NCBI GenBank assembly: GCA_910586665.1
Contig: CAJUIX010000026.1
Coordinates: 1-46,990 of the forward strand
Source: an uncultured Duncaniella sp.
GTDB taxonomy: Bacteria; Bacteroidota; Bacteroidia; Bacteroidales; Muribaculaceae
Length of the DNA: 46,990 nucleotides
Reading direction: 5' to 3'
In this document: positions 1 to 7,525 of the stretch, in pieces
Numbering within the stretch: the first letter of the stretch is position 1
Layout: each line of letters opens with the position of its first letter
Program-made: the position numbers and the translations under genes
The notes under the pieces: model-generated
What the model saw: the letters and a program-made list of their open reading frames with translations, nothing else
What the model was told of the DNA's origin: nothing
Databases searched by the model: none

Positions 1-82
1 TCCGACTTATACCCCAAAATTCGATGTTTTCAAATTTTTGTCATCTACTTAAATGATTTTAATAACATTTAGCAACACAACA

Positions 83-116
83 GCAGTATATGTTAATCCA
101 AATTAACACATACTGC
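83..116. terminator. Hairpin, possible terminator downstream of the fimbrillin-LRR gene
   Basis: An inverted repeat with 15-bp arms (83-97 and 102-116, 14 of 15 positions paired) surrounds a 4-nt loop, CCAA. It lies about 160 bases beyond the stop of the minus-strand gene at 279. Neither side has a clean T-run, so terminator function is only a guess. Confidence 0.35.
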
Positions 117-149
117 AAATTATTAGCATAGCTACAAAATATATGAGCT

Positions 150-249
150 GTAGGGATGCCGCATGCGGCGTATGCCAAACTGAAATAACCTCAACCTCTA
201 CAGGCACACATGTATTTAATCCGACATACGCCGCACGCGGCGTCCCTAC
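150..249. repeat. REP-like palindromic pair in inverted orientation
   Basis: Two 26-base units (150-175 and 224-249) are reverse complements of each other at 23 of 26 positions. Each also carries its own internal palindrome (GCCGCATGCGGC; GCCGCACGCGGC). The 48-bp spacer is AT-rich and shows no ORF. A GC-rich palindromic unit repeated head to head in an intergenic gap resembles the BIME/REP organisation known in other bacteria. It sits directly after the stop of the minus-strand gene at 279. No REP-associated transposase is present in the window. Confidence 0.6.
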
Positions 250-278
250 TCTCAATTACATTTGCAATAACCCATTAA

Positions 279-2003
279 TTATTCGTTAACAATAAATTCC
301 CATTTTATAAACTCACTCTGCCAACCAGCACCCTTCATAAACTTAGTTTTAATTGATGCATCATACACGCAAACAGTAATATTCCAATCTAGTTTACCAC
401 CATATAATGCACTACCATTGATAACATGTGGATTTGTAACCCTTGATAAGTCAACATAATTTACATTGGGACAAGCAGTAAATAAGAATGAGCTGAAATC
501 CTCGACATCACCAAGTACAATCTTCTTAAGATTTGGACAATCATATAAAATATCATAACCCAAATTGCTTACATTTGAGGCATTAAGCTCTTCAATACCA
601 CAATAATTGAAGGCATAATGACCTATTGATGTGACAGAAGAAGGAATATCAACCGTTGTCAAATTAGGACAAGCGGCAAAAGCCCTTGCCGGTATAGTTC
701 TAATACCCTCTGGTAAAATTATTGAGACTAATGATTCTAACTTATTTTTATTTTCTGGCAATTCTGTTCCGTCCTCAGCCAAATAAAATGCTCCGTCAGG
801 CATGGTGGTGAAGCTTGCGCCGCTAAGGTCAAGGTTTATACTCTTGCTTCCACCTGCTCCGCTCGGCGAAAGGTAGGCTCTGAGCGTCACAAAGTCATCA
901 CTACTCATCGGGCCATTGATTTTTAGGTTGTTACCGCTGCCGACAGCACTGGCAAGCTGGGTGGCGGTAAGCGAACCGGCTGAGCTGAGTGTAATTGTCG
1001 AACCACCCGGCTGCGGGTCATCGGGCAGCTCAGGACCTGGAGGTGTCACAGGCTCATCAGGCGTAGGTGTAACGGGACCCGGGGTTTCCGTACCGCTCCC
1101 TTCGCCACCGGCCACATCAATATTGCCTCCCCACTGGCTGTCAAGGGATATGGCAAATGACTGGCCGCCAATCGACATGGTCTTGAACGAACCCTTGATC
1201 ACCGTCTGCGAATTGGACTTGAATGTAACATTCGGGATAGCCTTCTCATGCTTCGTATCAGTCCCGGCGGCCTTATAGCCAAGTTTGAAATCGCTCACAA
1301 TCATAGCCGGGTCGCTCCCGCACGGCATCGCATCATTTGGAGCAAGCAGATACTCGGTAATAATAACGCCGCTGGTGCTGTTGGTAGTCGACACTGTATA
1401 GGTCTTGCTGATGCCTGCCGTGGTCGAAGTAGAGATATACTTCTGCCCAAGCGCATCAAATTTATAATTCTGAGCCGTGAAGTAAGCCGTCACAACATCC
1501 CCCGTAGCAAGAGTGCCTGTCTCCTGCACCACGAGCTTTGCCACGGCATGCTTCAACGTCACACTGACAGAACCCTCCGTCGGCTTGCCACTGTGAATCC
1601 CGGTAAAAGCTATCTGTCCGTCACCACGACCGGCCACTATTTCACGCAGATTCGTGGCCGTATATGACTCGATGCCGGTATCCGCCCAAAATACGAAATT
1701 GTAATCCTTGGATTTTTCAAGATTACTGATTGTGAATGTGAACCCACCGCCCGAAGCAGCCACGCCGGTATGCAAATCACCTACGAGTTCATTAGTTACC
1801 TTGTCATATATGCCCATAACGCAGCGGGTCGGAACCTCGTCTGTGCCCAGGCTCGCGGCACGAGAGCTTATTTGTGTGTCGAAACCTACGTCAAAAGCCA
1901 TTCCTACCACGGACTTCCCAAGCGGCATAACACTGTCCTCGCTACATGACACAATCATCAGTGACATAATTGCGGACCCTAAAAAATAAATTCTTTTATT
2001 CAT
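279..2003 (-). CDS. Fimbrillin-like lipoprotein with C-terminal LRR_5 (BspA-type) repeats
   Basis: This is a predicted surface lipoprotein. The N-terminus has a lipobox (MIVSC, Cys20) followed by SEDS, which resembles the Bacteroidetes surface-export signal. Residues about 35-295 look like a FimA/Mfa-like beta-sandwich, and Ser-Arg-Ala at 47-49 sits where fimbrillins are typically cleaved after Arg. A Pro/Thr/Gly-rich linker (about 297-338) joins it to BspA-like leucine-rich repeats (about 390-520; motifs such as ILPEGIRTIPARAFAACPNL). The adhesin role is inferred from these folds. It lies 18 nt downstream of a FimB/Mfa2-like gene, so the two are probably co-transcribed. The LRR end (about 279-780) is visibly more AT-rich than the rest of the gene. 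Confidence 0.8.
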   Translation of the reverse strand: MNKRIYFLGSAIMSLMIVSCSEDSVMPLGKSVVGMAFDVGFDTQISSRAASLGTDEVPTRCVMGIYDKVTNELVGDLHTGVAASGGGFTFTISNLEKSKDYNFVFWADTGIESYTATNLREIVAGRGDGQIAFTGIHSGKPTEGSVSVTLKHAVAKLVVQETGTLATGDVVTAYFTAQNYKFDALGQKYISTSTTAGISKTYTVSTTNSTSGVIITEYLLAPNDAMPCGSDPAMIVSDFKLGYKAAGTDTKHEKAIPNVTFKSNSQTVIKGSFKTMSIGGQSFAISLDSQWGGNIDVAGGEGSGTETPGPVTPTPDEPVTPPGPELPDDPQPGGSTITLSSAGSLTATQLASAVGSGNNLKINGPMSSDDFVTLRAYLSPSGAGGSKSINLDLSGASFTTMPDGAFYLAEDGTELPENKNKLESLVSIILPEGIRTIPARAFAACPNLTTVDIPSSVTSIGHYAFNYCGIEELNASNVSNLGYDILYDCPNLKKIVLGDVEDFSSFLFTACPNVNYVDLSRVTNPHVINGSALYGGKLDWNITVCVYDASIKTKFMKGAGWQSEFIKWEFIVNE

Positions 2004-2021
2004 GGCAAAATATTTTTTGTT

Positions 2022-3011
2022 CTAAAATATGATTACTATATCATCGTCCCACTCTGTGTCGACGCTTATGCCTCCCGACGAATGTGACGAAGTCAGGAAA
2101 TTGCCTGTGACGGTGGTTAGGCAGCCTCTCCGACAGTCCACCCTGACTCCCTCGCAACGGCCTATCTCTCCCCCACCCCTGTCACGGATAATCAGCGTCA
2201 AGCTCACGAATGAATCAATCTCCGGCGCGAATATATAGTCACATCCGACCTCCAAGGCTTCATCATCGGCGTAGCCTTCGGCCGGCATAGGCACCGATTT
2301 ATAGGAAATCCCCTGCGACGAATCGTTGGGACGCCCTGTTGATAATGAAAATGATGAGGGGAGAAAGTACTCGTAGCGGATTCCAAACTCCAGATCTGCC
2401 GCGTCAGGGTATTTGTCGGGGACTTCGGCACACATCTTCCTGTATTTTGCGAGGTCGGTTGCCACGAGGCGGTATTTAGCCAACGGGCGCTGCATACTCA
2501 ACCTGTGCGCAGATCCACCCTCACCATGATTTACCCCGACCTTATAAGCATAAAGGGCCTCTTTGCCGGAGCTTCCGGCAAGGTAAGCCGACGTGACGAG
2601 ACCTACAGACCGAATATCGGCAGCGCTGTAATACAAATCTGTAAGCGTTGAAGACTTTACACAGTCGAGCCAGACATATATGTCGTAACTGCCCGCATCG
2701 AGTGGAAATTTCAGTTCATGGCTTCCGTCTGTACCGATTTCAAGGGGCGTCACACTTCGCTTCACGCGGATTTCGCTCCCTGACCTATAAAGCTCCACGA
2801 TACAACGCTTTGCCAACCCGTCTACGCCACCCTCTCCCCTCGGGGCGTACTGACCTACAGGCATCAGAAGTGTCAATGTCATCTGCGGGGACTCATCATC
2901 ACCGCCCGGCACACTGCTATGCGAACTTTTATGACATGCGGGAAACATAGCCATTGCAAGCACACTAAGTATGAGACATATATCCGTAGGCCTAAACATA
3001 ATATGGTTCAT
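2022..3011 (-). CDS. FimB/Mfa2-like fimbrial anchor lipoprotein
   Basis: A lipoprotein of about 329 aa with signal and lipobox (MFPAC) followed by HKSS, so it lacks the acidic surface-export tail seen in the neighbouring fimbrillins. The body fits the FimB/Mfa2 family, which anchors and limits the length of major fimbriae: beta-rich, with the motif LDAGSYDIYVWLDC and a C-terminal TVTGNFLTS-type strand. The start at 3011 is preferred over the upstream ATG at 3029, because a TATATTTG -7-like element (3027-3034, minus strand) would place transcription start after 3029; an ATG at 2999 is also possible. It is followed after 10 bases of UTR-like sequence by the fimbrillin-LRR gene, as in FimB-then-subunit loci. 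Confidence 0.7.
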   Translation of the reverse strand: MNHIMFRPTDICLILSVLAMAMFPACHKSSHSSVPGGDDESPQMTLTLLMPVGQYAPRGEGGVDGLAKRCIVELYRSGSEIRVKRSVTPLEIGTDGSHELKFPLDAGSYDIYVWLDCVKSSTLTDLYYSAADIRSVGLVTSAYLAGSSGKEALYAYKVGVNHGEGGSAHRLSMQRPLAKYRLVATDLAKYRKMCAEVPDKYPDAADLEFGIRYEYFLPSSFSLSTGRPNDSSQGISYKSVPMPAEGYADDEALEVGCDYIFAPEIDSFVSLTLIIRDRGGGEIGRCEGVRVDCRRGCLTTVTGNFLTSSHSSGGISVDTEWDDDIVIIF

Positions 3012-3052
3012 GTTAAGTTTGTGCCACAAATATAAACAAGGGTATAAAAAAC

Positions 3053-3091
3053 GGCATCGTAAGAATCAGTATTTGTGATTCTTACGATGCC
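3053..3091 (-). terminator. Intrinsic terminator of the nucleoside phosphorylase gene
   Basis: A perfect 16-bp inverted repeat (3053-3068 and 3076-3091) has a 7-nt loop. On the minus strand it is followed at once by GTTTTTTATA, a good T-tract. It lies 49 bases past the phosphorylase stop codon, and the promoter region of the fimbrial pair begins directly after it. Confidence 0.85.
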
Positions 3092-3139
3092 ATTTTTGGA
3101 TATTGGCCGCAAATTGTGAATATTATTACGGCGTCTGCA

Positions 3140-4015
3140 TCAGATGCGTTCAAGAACCGTTGCGACGAGGTCGCGGACAGCGGTTTTATAGTTCGGATTG
3201 GCGTCGTTGTTCATTCTGTTGGCTATGATTGAGCACACTGTCATGGCGCGGTGCCCCATGAGGCGTCCGAGGCCCTGGAGCGGAGCGGATTCCATTTCAT
3301 AGTTGGTAATCTTGCGTCCGTTGTGGCGGAAACGCTCGATACGCTCGTTGAGGTCCGGGTTGGCAAGCGGGAGTCGCAGCTCGCGTCCCTGCGGGCCGTA
3401 GAAACCGACGGCCGAGATAGTGTTGCCGCGAACCATGTCGTCACGCCCTATCTGCTCGACAAGCTCCGCGTCGGCATCGACGACGTAAGGCTTGGCCCAG
3501 AGGGGATTCCAACCGACCGACTGGCAGAAGTCATGCTCGAAATCAAGGTCAGCCACCTCATTGCGTCCGGCATAGTAGTTGAGTACACCGTCAAAACCGA
3601 TGGACTTCTCGGCAATCACGGGGGTACCGAGCTTCAGTTCGGGCTGGAGCGCGCCGGAGGTGCCGATGCGCACGAGTGTCAGACGGCGCTTCTGGTCACG
3701 GACCTCGCGGGTCTTAAAGTCGACGTTGGCCAGTGCATCAAGCTCATTGATGACGATGTCAATGTTGTCGGGACCGATACCGTGGGAAAGACACATGATG
3801 GGCTTCCCCTGATATGTGCCACCTATGGTATGGAACTCTCGCGACGAGACCTCGAAATCGGTAGTGTCGAAGAAGGAGGCCACCATGTCGACACGTCCGG
3901 GGTCGCCGACGAGAATCACACGGTCGGTCAGCTGCTCCGGGCGGAGGTGGAGGTGAAACACTGAACCGTCAGGATTAATGATCAACTCTGACGGGGCTAT
4001 GACTTTCTTTTCCAT
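3140..4015 (-). CDS. Nucleoside phosphorylase (uridine phosphorylase-like)
   Basis: A 291-aa cytoplasmic enzyme of the PNP/UDP phosphorylase superfamily, which cleaves nucleosides with phosphate to base and ribose-1-phosphate. Visible hallmarks are the N-terminal GDPGRV phosphate loop (about 37-42), GIGPDN (about 80-85), RIGTSGALQ (about 116-124), and NYEMESAPL near the C-terminus, the ribose/base-binding signature of the family. Uridine is the most likely substrate, but sequence alone does not exclude purine nucleosides. It lies 104 bases downstream of dprA, and a strong terminator follows it. Its leader contains two copies of TGGGTAATGTA. Confidence 0.85.
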   Translation of the reverse strand: MEKKVIAPSELIINPDGSVFHLHLRPEQLTDRVILVGDPGRVDMVASFFDTTDFEVSSREFHTIGGTYQGKPIMCLSHGIGPDNIDIVINELDALANVDFKTREVRDQKRRLTLVRIGTSGALQPELKLGTPVIAEKSIGFDGVLNYYAGRNEVADLDFEHDFCQSVGWNPLWAKPYVVDADAELVEQIGRDDMVRGNTISAVGFYGPQGRELRLPLANPDLNERIERFRHNGRKITNYEMESAPLQGLGRLMGHRAMTVCSIIANRMNNDANPNYKTAVRDLVATVLERI

Positions 4016-4037
4016 GACAGATAAATTTAGCAGGTGA

Positions 4038-4064
4038 TGGGTAATGTAAGTGTTGGGTAATGTA
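4038..4064. repeat. Two direct copies of an 11-bp motif in the phosphorylase leader
   Basis: TGGGTAATGTA occurs at 4038-4048 and 4054-4064, a 16-bp period, between dprA and the phosphorylase start. It may be a tandem duplication or a pair of regulator half-sites. Nothing else in the sequence decides between these. Confidence 0.3.
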
Positions 4065-4119
4065 GATGTAATGTATTAACGCCGATGGCTCAATGTATGT
4101 TTCCGGGAGAGGCGGCCTT

Positions 4120-5235
4120 TTACCTCGGACGGTAACGGCCGCCGGGGATATTGAGTATGAGCGACCTGAATTCCATATCGACAAGCATCGCCATGAGACG
4201 TGGAACGGGGATGTCTATACGGCATCCAAGTTCAGCGAGAGTCACCTCTCCGCGCTCCGTCATGATATCAAGCACAGCCTGTTCATCGGCAGTCAGTTCC
4301 ACGAAGAGGGAGGGCTGCTCGGACTCACGGCTCACCACCTGCCAGCGCATCTGGCTACAGAAATCGGAGGCGGAGGTGACAAGCCCGGCGACGTGATTGG
4401 ATATGAGAGAGTTGCAGCCGGCGGAATACTTGTCGGATATGCGTCCGGGGAGGGCGAAGACATCGCGGTTGTAGCCCGCGGAGAGGCCGGCTGTGACCAA
4501 TGCGCCTCCCTTCGAGGCCGACTCCACCACCACGAGTGCGTCCGACAACCCGGCCACAATGCGGTTGCGCGCAAGAAAGTTGCCTTTGTGTATGGCTGTC
4601 GACGAGCGGTAGTCAGTGAGCAGGCACCCGCCACTGCGGACAATCTCCACCGCCGTGTGGCGATGCTGGGAGGGATAAATCATATTCAGACCGTGGGCGA
4701 GGACAGCCACCGTCGGCAGTCCTGCCTTGAGAGCCGCGCGATGTGCACATATATCAATCCCGTAGGCCAGGCCGCTGACGATTACAGCCTTCTCCGGGAG
4801 GAGCGACGCAAGGTCAGAGACAAAGTTTTCGACGAAATCAGTGCCGTAGGCCGTGGCGTGACGCGTGCCTACCACGGATATGAAGCGCGAGTGGTTGAGA
4901 TCGCAGTCGCCAAGCCCGTAGAGCATCAGCGGCGCATCCTCACAGTTCAGGAGCCTCTTGGGATAAGCGGCATCGGTGAAGTAGTGGCAGGATATGGAAT
5001 TGTTCTCTATGAAGACCAGCTCCGCCTCAGCCTGACGCAGGGCCTCCGAGCGGGCTGCGGCGCCAAAAAGACGGTTGCCGAAGCCCATCATGGCCGACAG
5101 CTGCCTTTCGGATAGGGTGAAGAACGCCCTCTCCGAGCCTGCCCGTTCCAAAATATTGGTAGCAAGCGCGGGAGTCAGGGAGCGCAGAGCCGAAAAGGCC
5201 AAGCGGTACAGAAGGCGGTCGTCGCAGTCGTTCAT
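4120..5235 (-). CDS. dprA: DNA-processing protein DprA
   Basis: DprA (Smf) binds incoming single-stranded DNA and loads RecA during transformation. The 371-aa protein has a helical N-terminal region (about 1-80), the Rossmann-like core with VVGTRHATAYG (about 112-122), SGLAYGIDICAHRAAL, the GGCLLTDY and NFLARNRIVAGLS stretches, and a C-terminal winged-helix segment (about 300-371). The length is normal for Bacteroidales DprA. It starts inside the stop of the upstream thioesterase gene (ATGA overlap, 5232-5235), so the two are translationally coupled. A QPSLF stretch before the winged helix partly resembles a sliding-clamp motif, which is probably coincidental. Confidence 0.95.
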   Translation of the reverse strand: MNDCDDRLLYRLAFSALRSLTPALATNILERAGSERAFFTLSERQLSAMMGFGNRLFGAAARSEALRQAEAELVFIENNSISCHYFTDAAYPKRLLNCEDAPLMLYGLGDCDLNHSRFISVVGTRHATAYGTDFVENFVSDLASLLPEKAVIVSGLAYGIDICAHRAALKAGLPTVAVLAHGLNMIYPSQHRHTAVEIVRSGGCLLTDYRSSTAIHKGNFLARNRIVAGLSDALVVVESASKGGALVTAGLSAGYNRDVFALPGRISDKYSAGCNSLISNHVAGLVTSASDFCSQMRWQVVSRESEQPSLFVELTADEQAVLDIMTERGEVTLAELGCRIDIPVPRLMAMLVDMEFRSLILNIPGGRYRPR

Positions 5236-5624
5236 AGGTAATCCTTGAAAGCCTCGGCGAGGATGTCGCCGCGCGAGAGACGCCCGTTTTCAAGACAGAC
5301 GACAGTCACAAGCGCATGAACCACCGGCGCACCGCCGTCGGCGTTGAAAATATCCTGAACGAAGATGAAGCGCGCACCCTTGCGCTCCATGCGTAGGCGC
5401 GAAATCATCGTGTCGCCGAGTGTCAGCGACGAGAGATACTCTATTTCGATTTTACGCACCACCGGGTCAATCCCGCGCTCCTGCATGGCACGGAAAGTCG
5501 TACCGGCATGCTCGCAGAAGTCGTGGCGGGTAATCTCGAGGTAGTGAAGATAGTTGGCATTGTTGACAATACCTTGGGAATCAACCTCGTAATCGCGAAC
5601 TTTGATAGTCTGTTCGTAATCCAT
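5232..5624 (-). CDS. Acyl-CoA thioesterase, 4-hydroxybenzoyl-CoA thioesterase/YbgC type
   Basis: A 130-aa single-hotdog protein. The N-terminal YEVDSQGIVNNANYLHYLE pattern is the family active-site region: the catalytic Asp lies in RDYEVDSQGIVNNANY, followed by Asn and Tyr. It should hydrolyse acyl-CoA or acyl-ACP thioesters in the cytoplasm. It lies 59 bases downstream of a long-chain acyl-CoA ligase gene and overlaps dprA by 4 nt, which suggests one transcript (ligase, thioesterase, dprA). The lipid link with the ligase is plausible; the link with dprA is positional only. The exact substrate cannot be read from the sequence. Confidence 0.85.
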   Translation of the reverse strand: MDYEQTIKVRDYEVDSQGIVNNANYLHYLEITRHDFCEHAGTTFRAMQERGIDPVVRKIEIEYLSSLTLGDTMISRLRMERKGARFIFVQDIFNADGGAPVVHALVTVVCLENGRLSRGDILAEAFKDYL

Positions 5625-5683
5625 ATAAATATATTACTGTAAGTGCACTGTGTCGGGTGATAGACGTCCGTGAGCCTGGCGCC

Positions 5684-7354
5684 TCAGGCATTGTAGAGAT
5701 ACCTCTTGATTGACCTCTTGGGGGTCTTTTCAAACTCATTGGCAATTAGCTGTATGCGGTCGATGCGCTCGTAGGGGGCCACGAGCTTGTTGAGGTCGGT
5801 GCGCACCTGCTCCATCATCTCCGGGAGCTTCTCGTTGGCAATCTTGTCGCGGTCCATAGCCTCATAGTCGGGATAGACGAGGGCTATAAGGTGCTTACCG
5901 CGCTCGACTACGAGGCTTTCGGAGACGTAGGGCATATTGTTGAGCTTCGCCTCAATCTCCTCGGGATATATATTCTGGCCGCTCGCTCCGAGAATCATAG
6001 TCTTGTAGCGTCCGCGGATGAAGATTGTGCCCTGGTTGGAAATTGTGCCCATGTCGCCCGTGTGGAGCCAGCCCTCGGCGTCGATGACAGCCTCCGTAGC
6101 CTCCGGGTTCTTGAAATAACCGCGCATGACGTTCTCACCCCTCACGCAGATTTCGCCCGGAACCTTGGCCGGGTCAACGCTCTCGGCAATCTTGCTCTCC
6201 ATGATAGGGAGCGTGCGCCCTGATGACGACGGGATAAACTGGCGCCAGGGGGTGTAGCTAATAAGCGGGCCGCATTCGGTCATGCCGTAGCCGACGGTGA
6301 AGGGGAATTTGATACGGTGGAGGAATTCCTCGACCTCGCGGTTGAGCGGCGCGCCGCCGACAATCACCTCCTCAAACTCGCCGCCGAAGGCCTCGACAAG
6401 CTGGTTGCGGATCTTGCGGAATATGAGTGTCTTCAGCCCCGGCATTTTCAGAGCGCGCCTTATGGCGGGCTTCTCTATGACGGGACGAAGCTTGTTGCGA
6501 TAGATTTTTTCAAGAATCAGCGGCACGCATATAATAAGGTTGGGACGCACCTCGGCAAAGGCCTTGAGCAAGAGCTTCGGCGTCGGGAGCTTGCCGAGGA
6601 TAGTGACATGGGTGCCGACTGCAAGAGGGGTCAGCATGTCGAAGGCACAGCCGTAGGCGTGGGCCAGGGGAAGGAATGAGAGCGCCCGCGAGCCGCGATA
6701 GTGCAGACGCGAGTTGATTCCGAAGCGGACATTGCCTCCGAGGTTGCCAAGGGTGAGCATTACGCCCTTCGAGAAGCCTGTAGTGCCGGACGTATAATTG
6801 ATTTCGGCCAATTCACCCTCGTCGATGAGCGGATAGTCGACGTCGGCAGTCGTGAACCCGTGGGGATACTTGCGGCGCATCTTCTCGGTCAGTCGCGAGA
6901 GAAATTTCTCAGCCAGACGGTTGTTGGCAGGATGCTCTGCGAGTACGGCACGACGCTCGAGGGAGAACACAGCCTTGACCTGCGGAATTTTTTCAAACTC
7001 CATGTTGTCAAAGATGCTCTCGTTGATAAAGAGCATCACACTGTCGGAGTGATTGATGATATGCTGGGCGTCCTGCACATTGAAATCATGGAGCACCGGC
7101 ACGACGACTGCACCATAGGTCAGGGTGGCCATGTAGACCACCACCCATGAGAAAGAATTTTTCCCCATGAGAGCTATCTTGTCGCCCCGCTTAACGCCGC
7201 ACTCCTTGAACAGCAGGTGGAGCGCCGCGATTCGGCGCGACAGATCGGCATAGGTCATCGTCTGACCCGAACCGAATTCGGTCAGGGCCGGAAGCTCCCA
7301 GTTCTTTCGGAAACTTGCGGCATAGATTTGCAGAAGATTATCATTATTGCTCAT
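5684..7354 (-). CDS. AMP-binding acyl-CoA ligase (long-chain fatty acid type)
   Basis: A 556-aa member of the ANL superfamily that activates a fatty acid to acyl-AMP and then acyl-CoA. Visible signatures are the phosphate-binding loop YTSGTTGFSKG (about 187-197), VGYGMTECGP (A5 motif), and GWLHTGDMGTISNQGTIFIRGRYK (A7/A8 region). The C-terminal lid has the catalytic Lys in KTPKRSIKRYL. The length and the IRGRYKTMIL segment fit Bacteroidetes long-chain fatty-acid-CoA ligases (FadD/FAA1-like). It is the first gene of a likely three-gene unit with the thioesterase and dprA. No promoter matching the Bacteroidetes consensus was found in the 171 bases upstream. Confidence 0.9.
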   Translation of the reverse strand: MSNNDNLLQIYAASFRKNWELPALTEFGSGQTMTYADLSRRIAALHLLFKECGVKRGDKIALMGKNSFSWVVVYMATLTYGAVVVPVLHDFNVQDAQHIINHSDSVMLFINESIFDNMEFEKIPQVKAVFSLERRAVLAEHPANNRLAEKFLSRLTEKMRRKYPHGFTTADVDYPLIDEGELAEINYTSGTTGFSKGVMLTLGNLGGNVRFGINSRLHYRGSRALSFLPLAHAYGCAFDMLTPLAVGTHVTILGKLPTPKLLLKAFAEVRPNLIICVPLILEKIYRNKLRPVIEKPAIRRALKMPGLKTLIFRKIRNQLVEAFGGEFEEVIVGGAPLNREVEEFLHRIKFPFTVGYGMTECGPLISYTPWRQFIPSSSGRTLPIMESKIAESVDPAKVPGEICVRGENVMRGYFKNPEATEAVIDAEGWLHTGDMGTISNQGTIFIRGRYKTMILGASGQNIYPEEIEAKLNNMPYVSESLVVERGKHLIALVYPDYEAMDRDKIANEKLPEMMEQVRTDLNKLVAPYERIDRIQLIANEFEKTPKRSIKRYLYNA

Positions 7355-7458
7355 GGTTCTCTCTCATAAACGTTTATTAACATACAACACAGTCTGACAG
7401 CGCATTGTTTAATCCCGGCCGGTCAAAATAAGCTATCCCCCGGAAATTATTGACAAAA

Positions 7459-7494
7459 GCCCCGCGCGCCCGAAACTGAGGGCGGACGCGGGGC
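7459..7494 (-). terminator. Terminator of the TPR protein gene
   Basis: GCCCCGCG (7459-7466) pairs with CGCGGGGC (7487-7494), with further GC-rich pairing inside. On the minus strand it is followed by TTTTGTCAATAATTT. It lies 32 bases beyond the TPR gene stop. Confidence 0.75.
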
Positions 7495-7525
7495 CTGTAT
7501 TCATATTAATTCAAATAATAGCTCC

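Noticed and set aside
4290..4340. QPSLF in DprA as a sliding-clamp motif
   Set aside because: It deviates from QL(S/D)LF at position 2 and lies inside a folded region before the winged helix.
4093..5115. A 340-codon plus-strand frame opposite dprA
   Set aside because: It is antisense to a fully recognisable DprA and has no family signature; similar frames oppose most GC-rich genes here.
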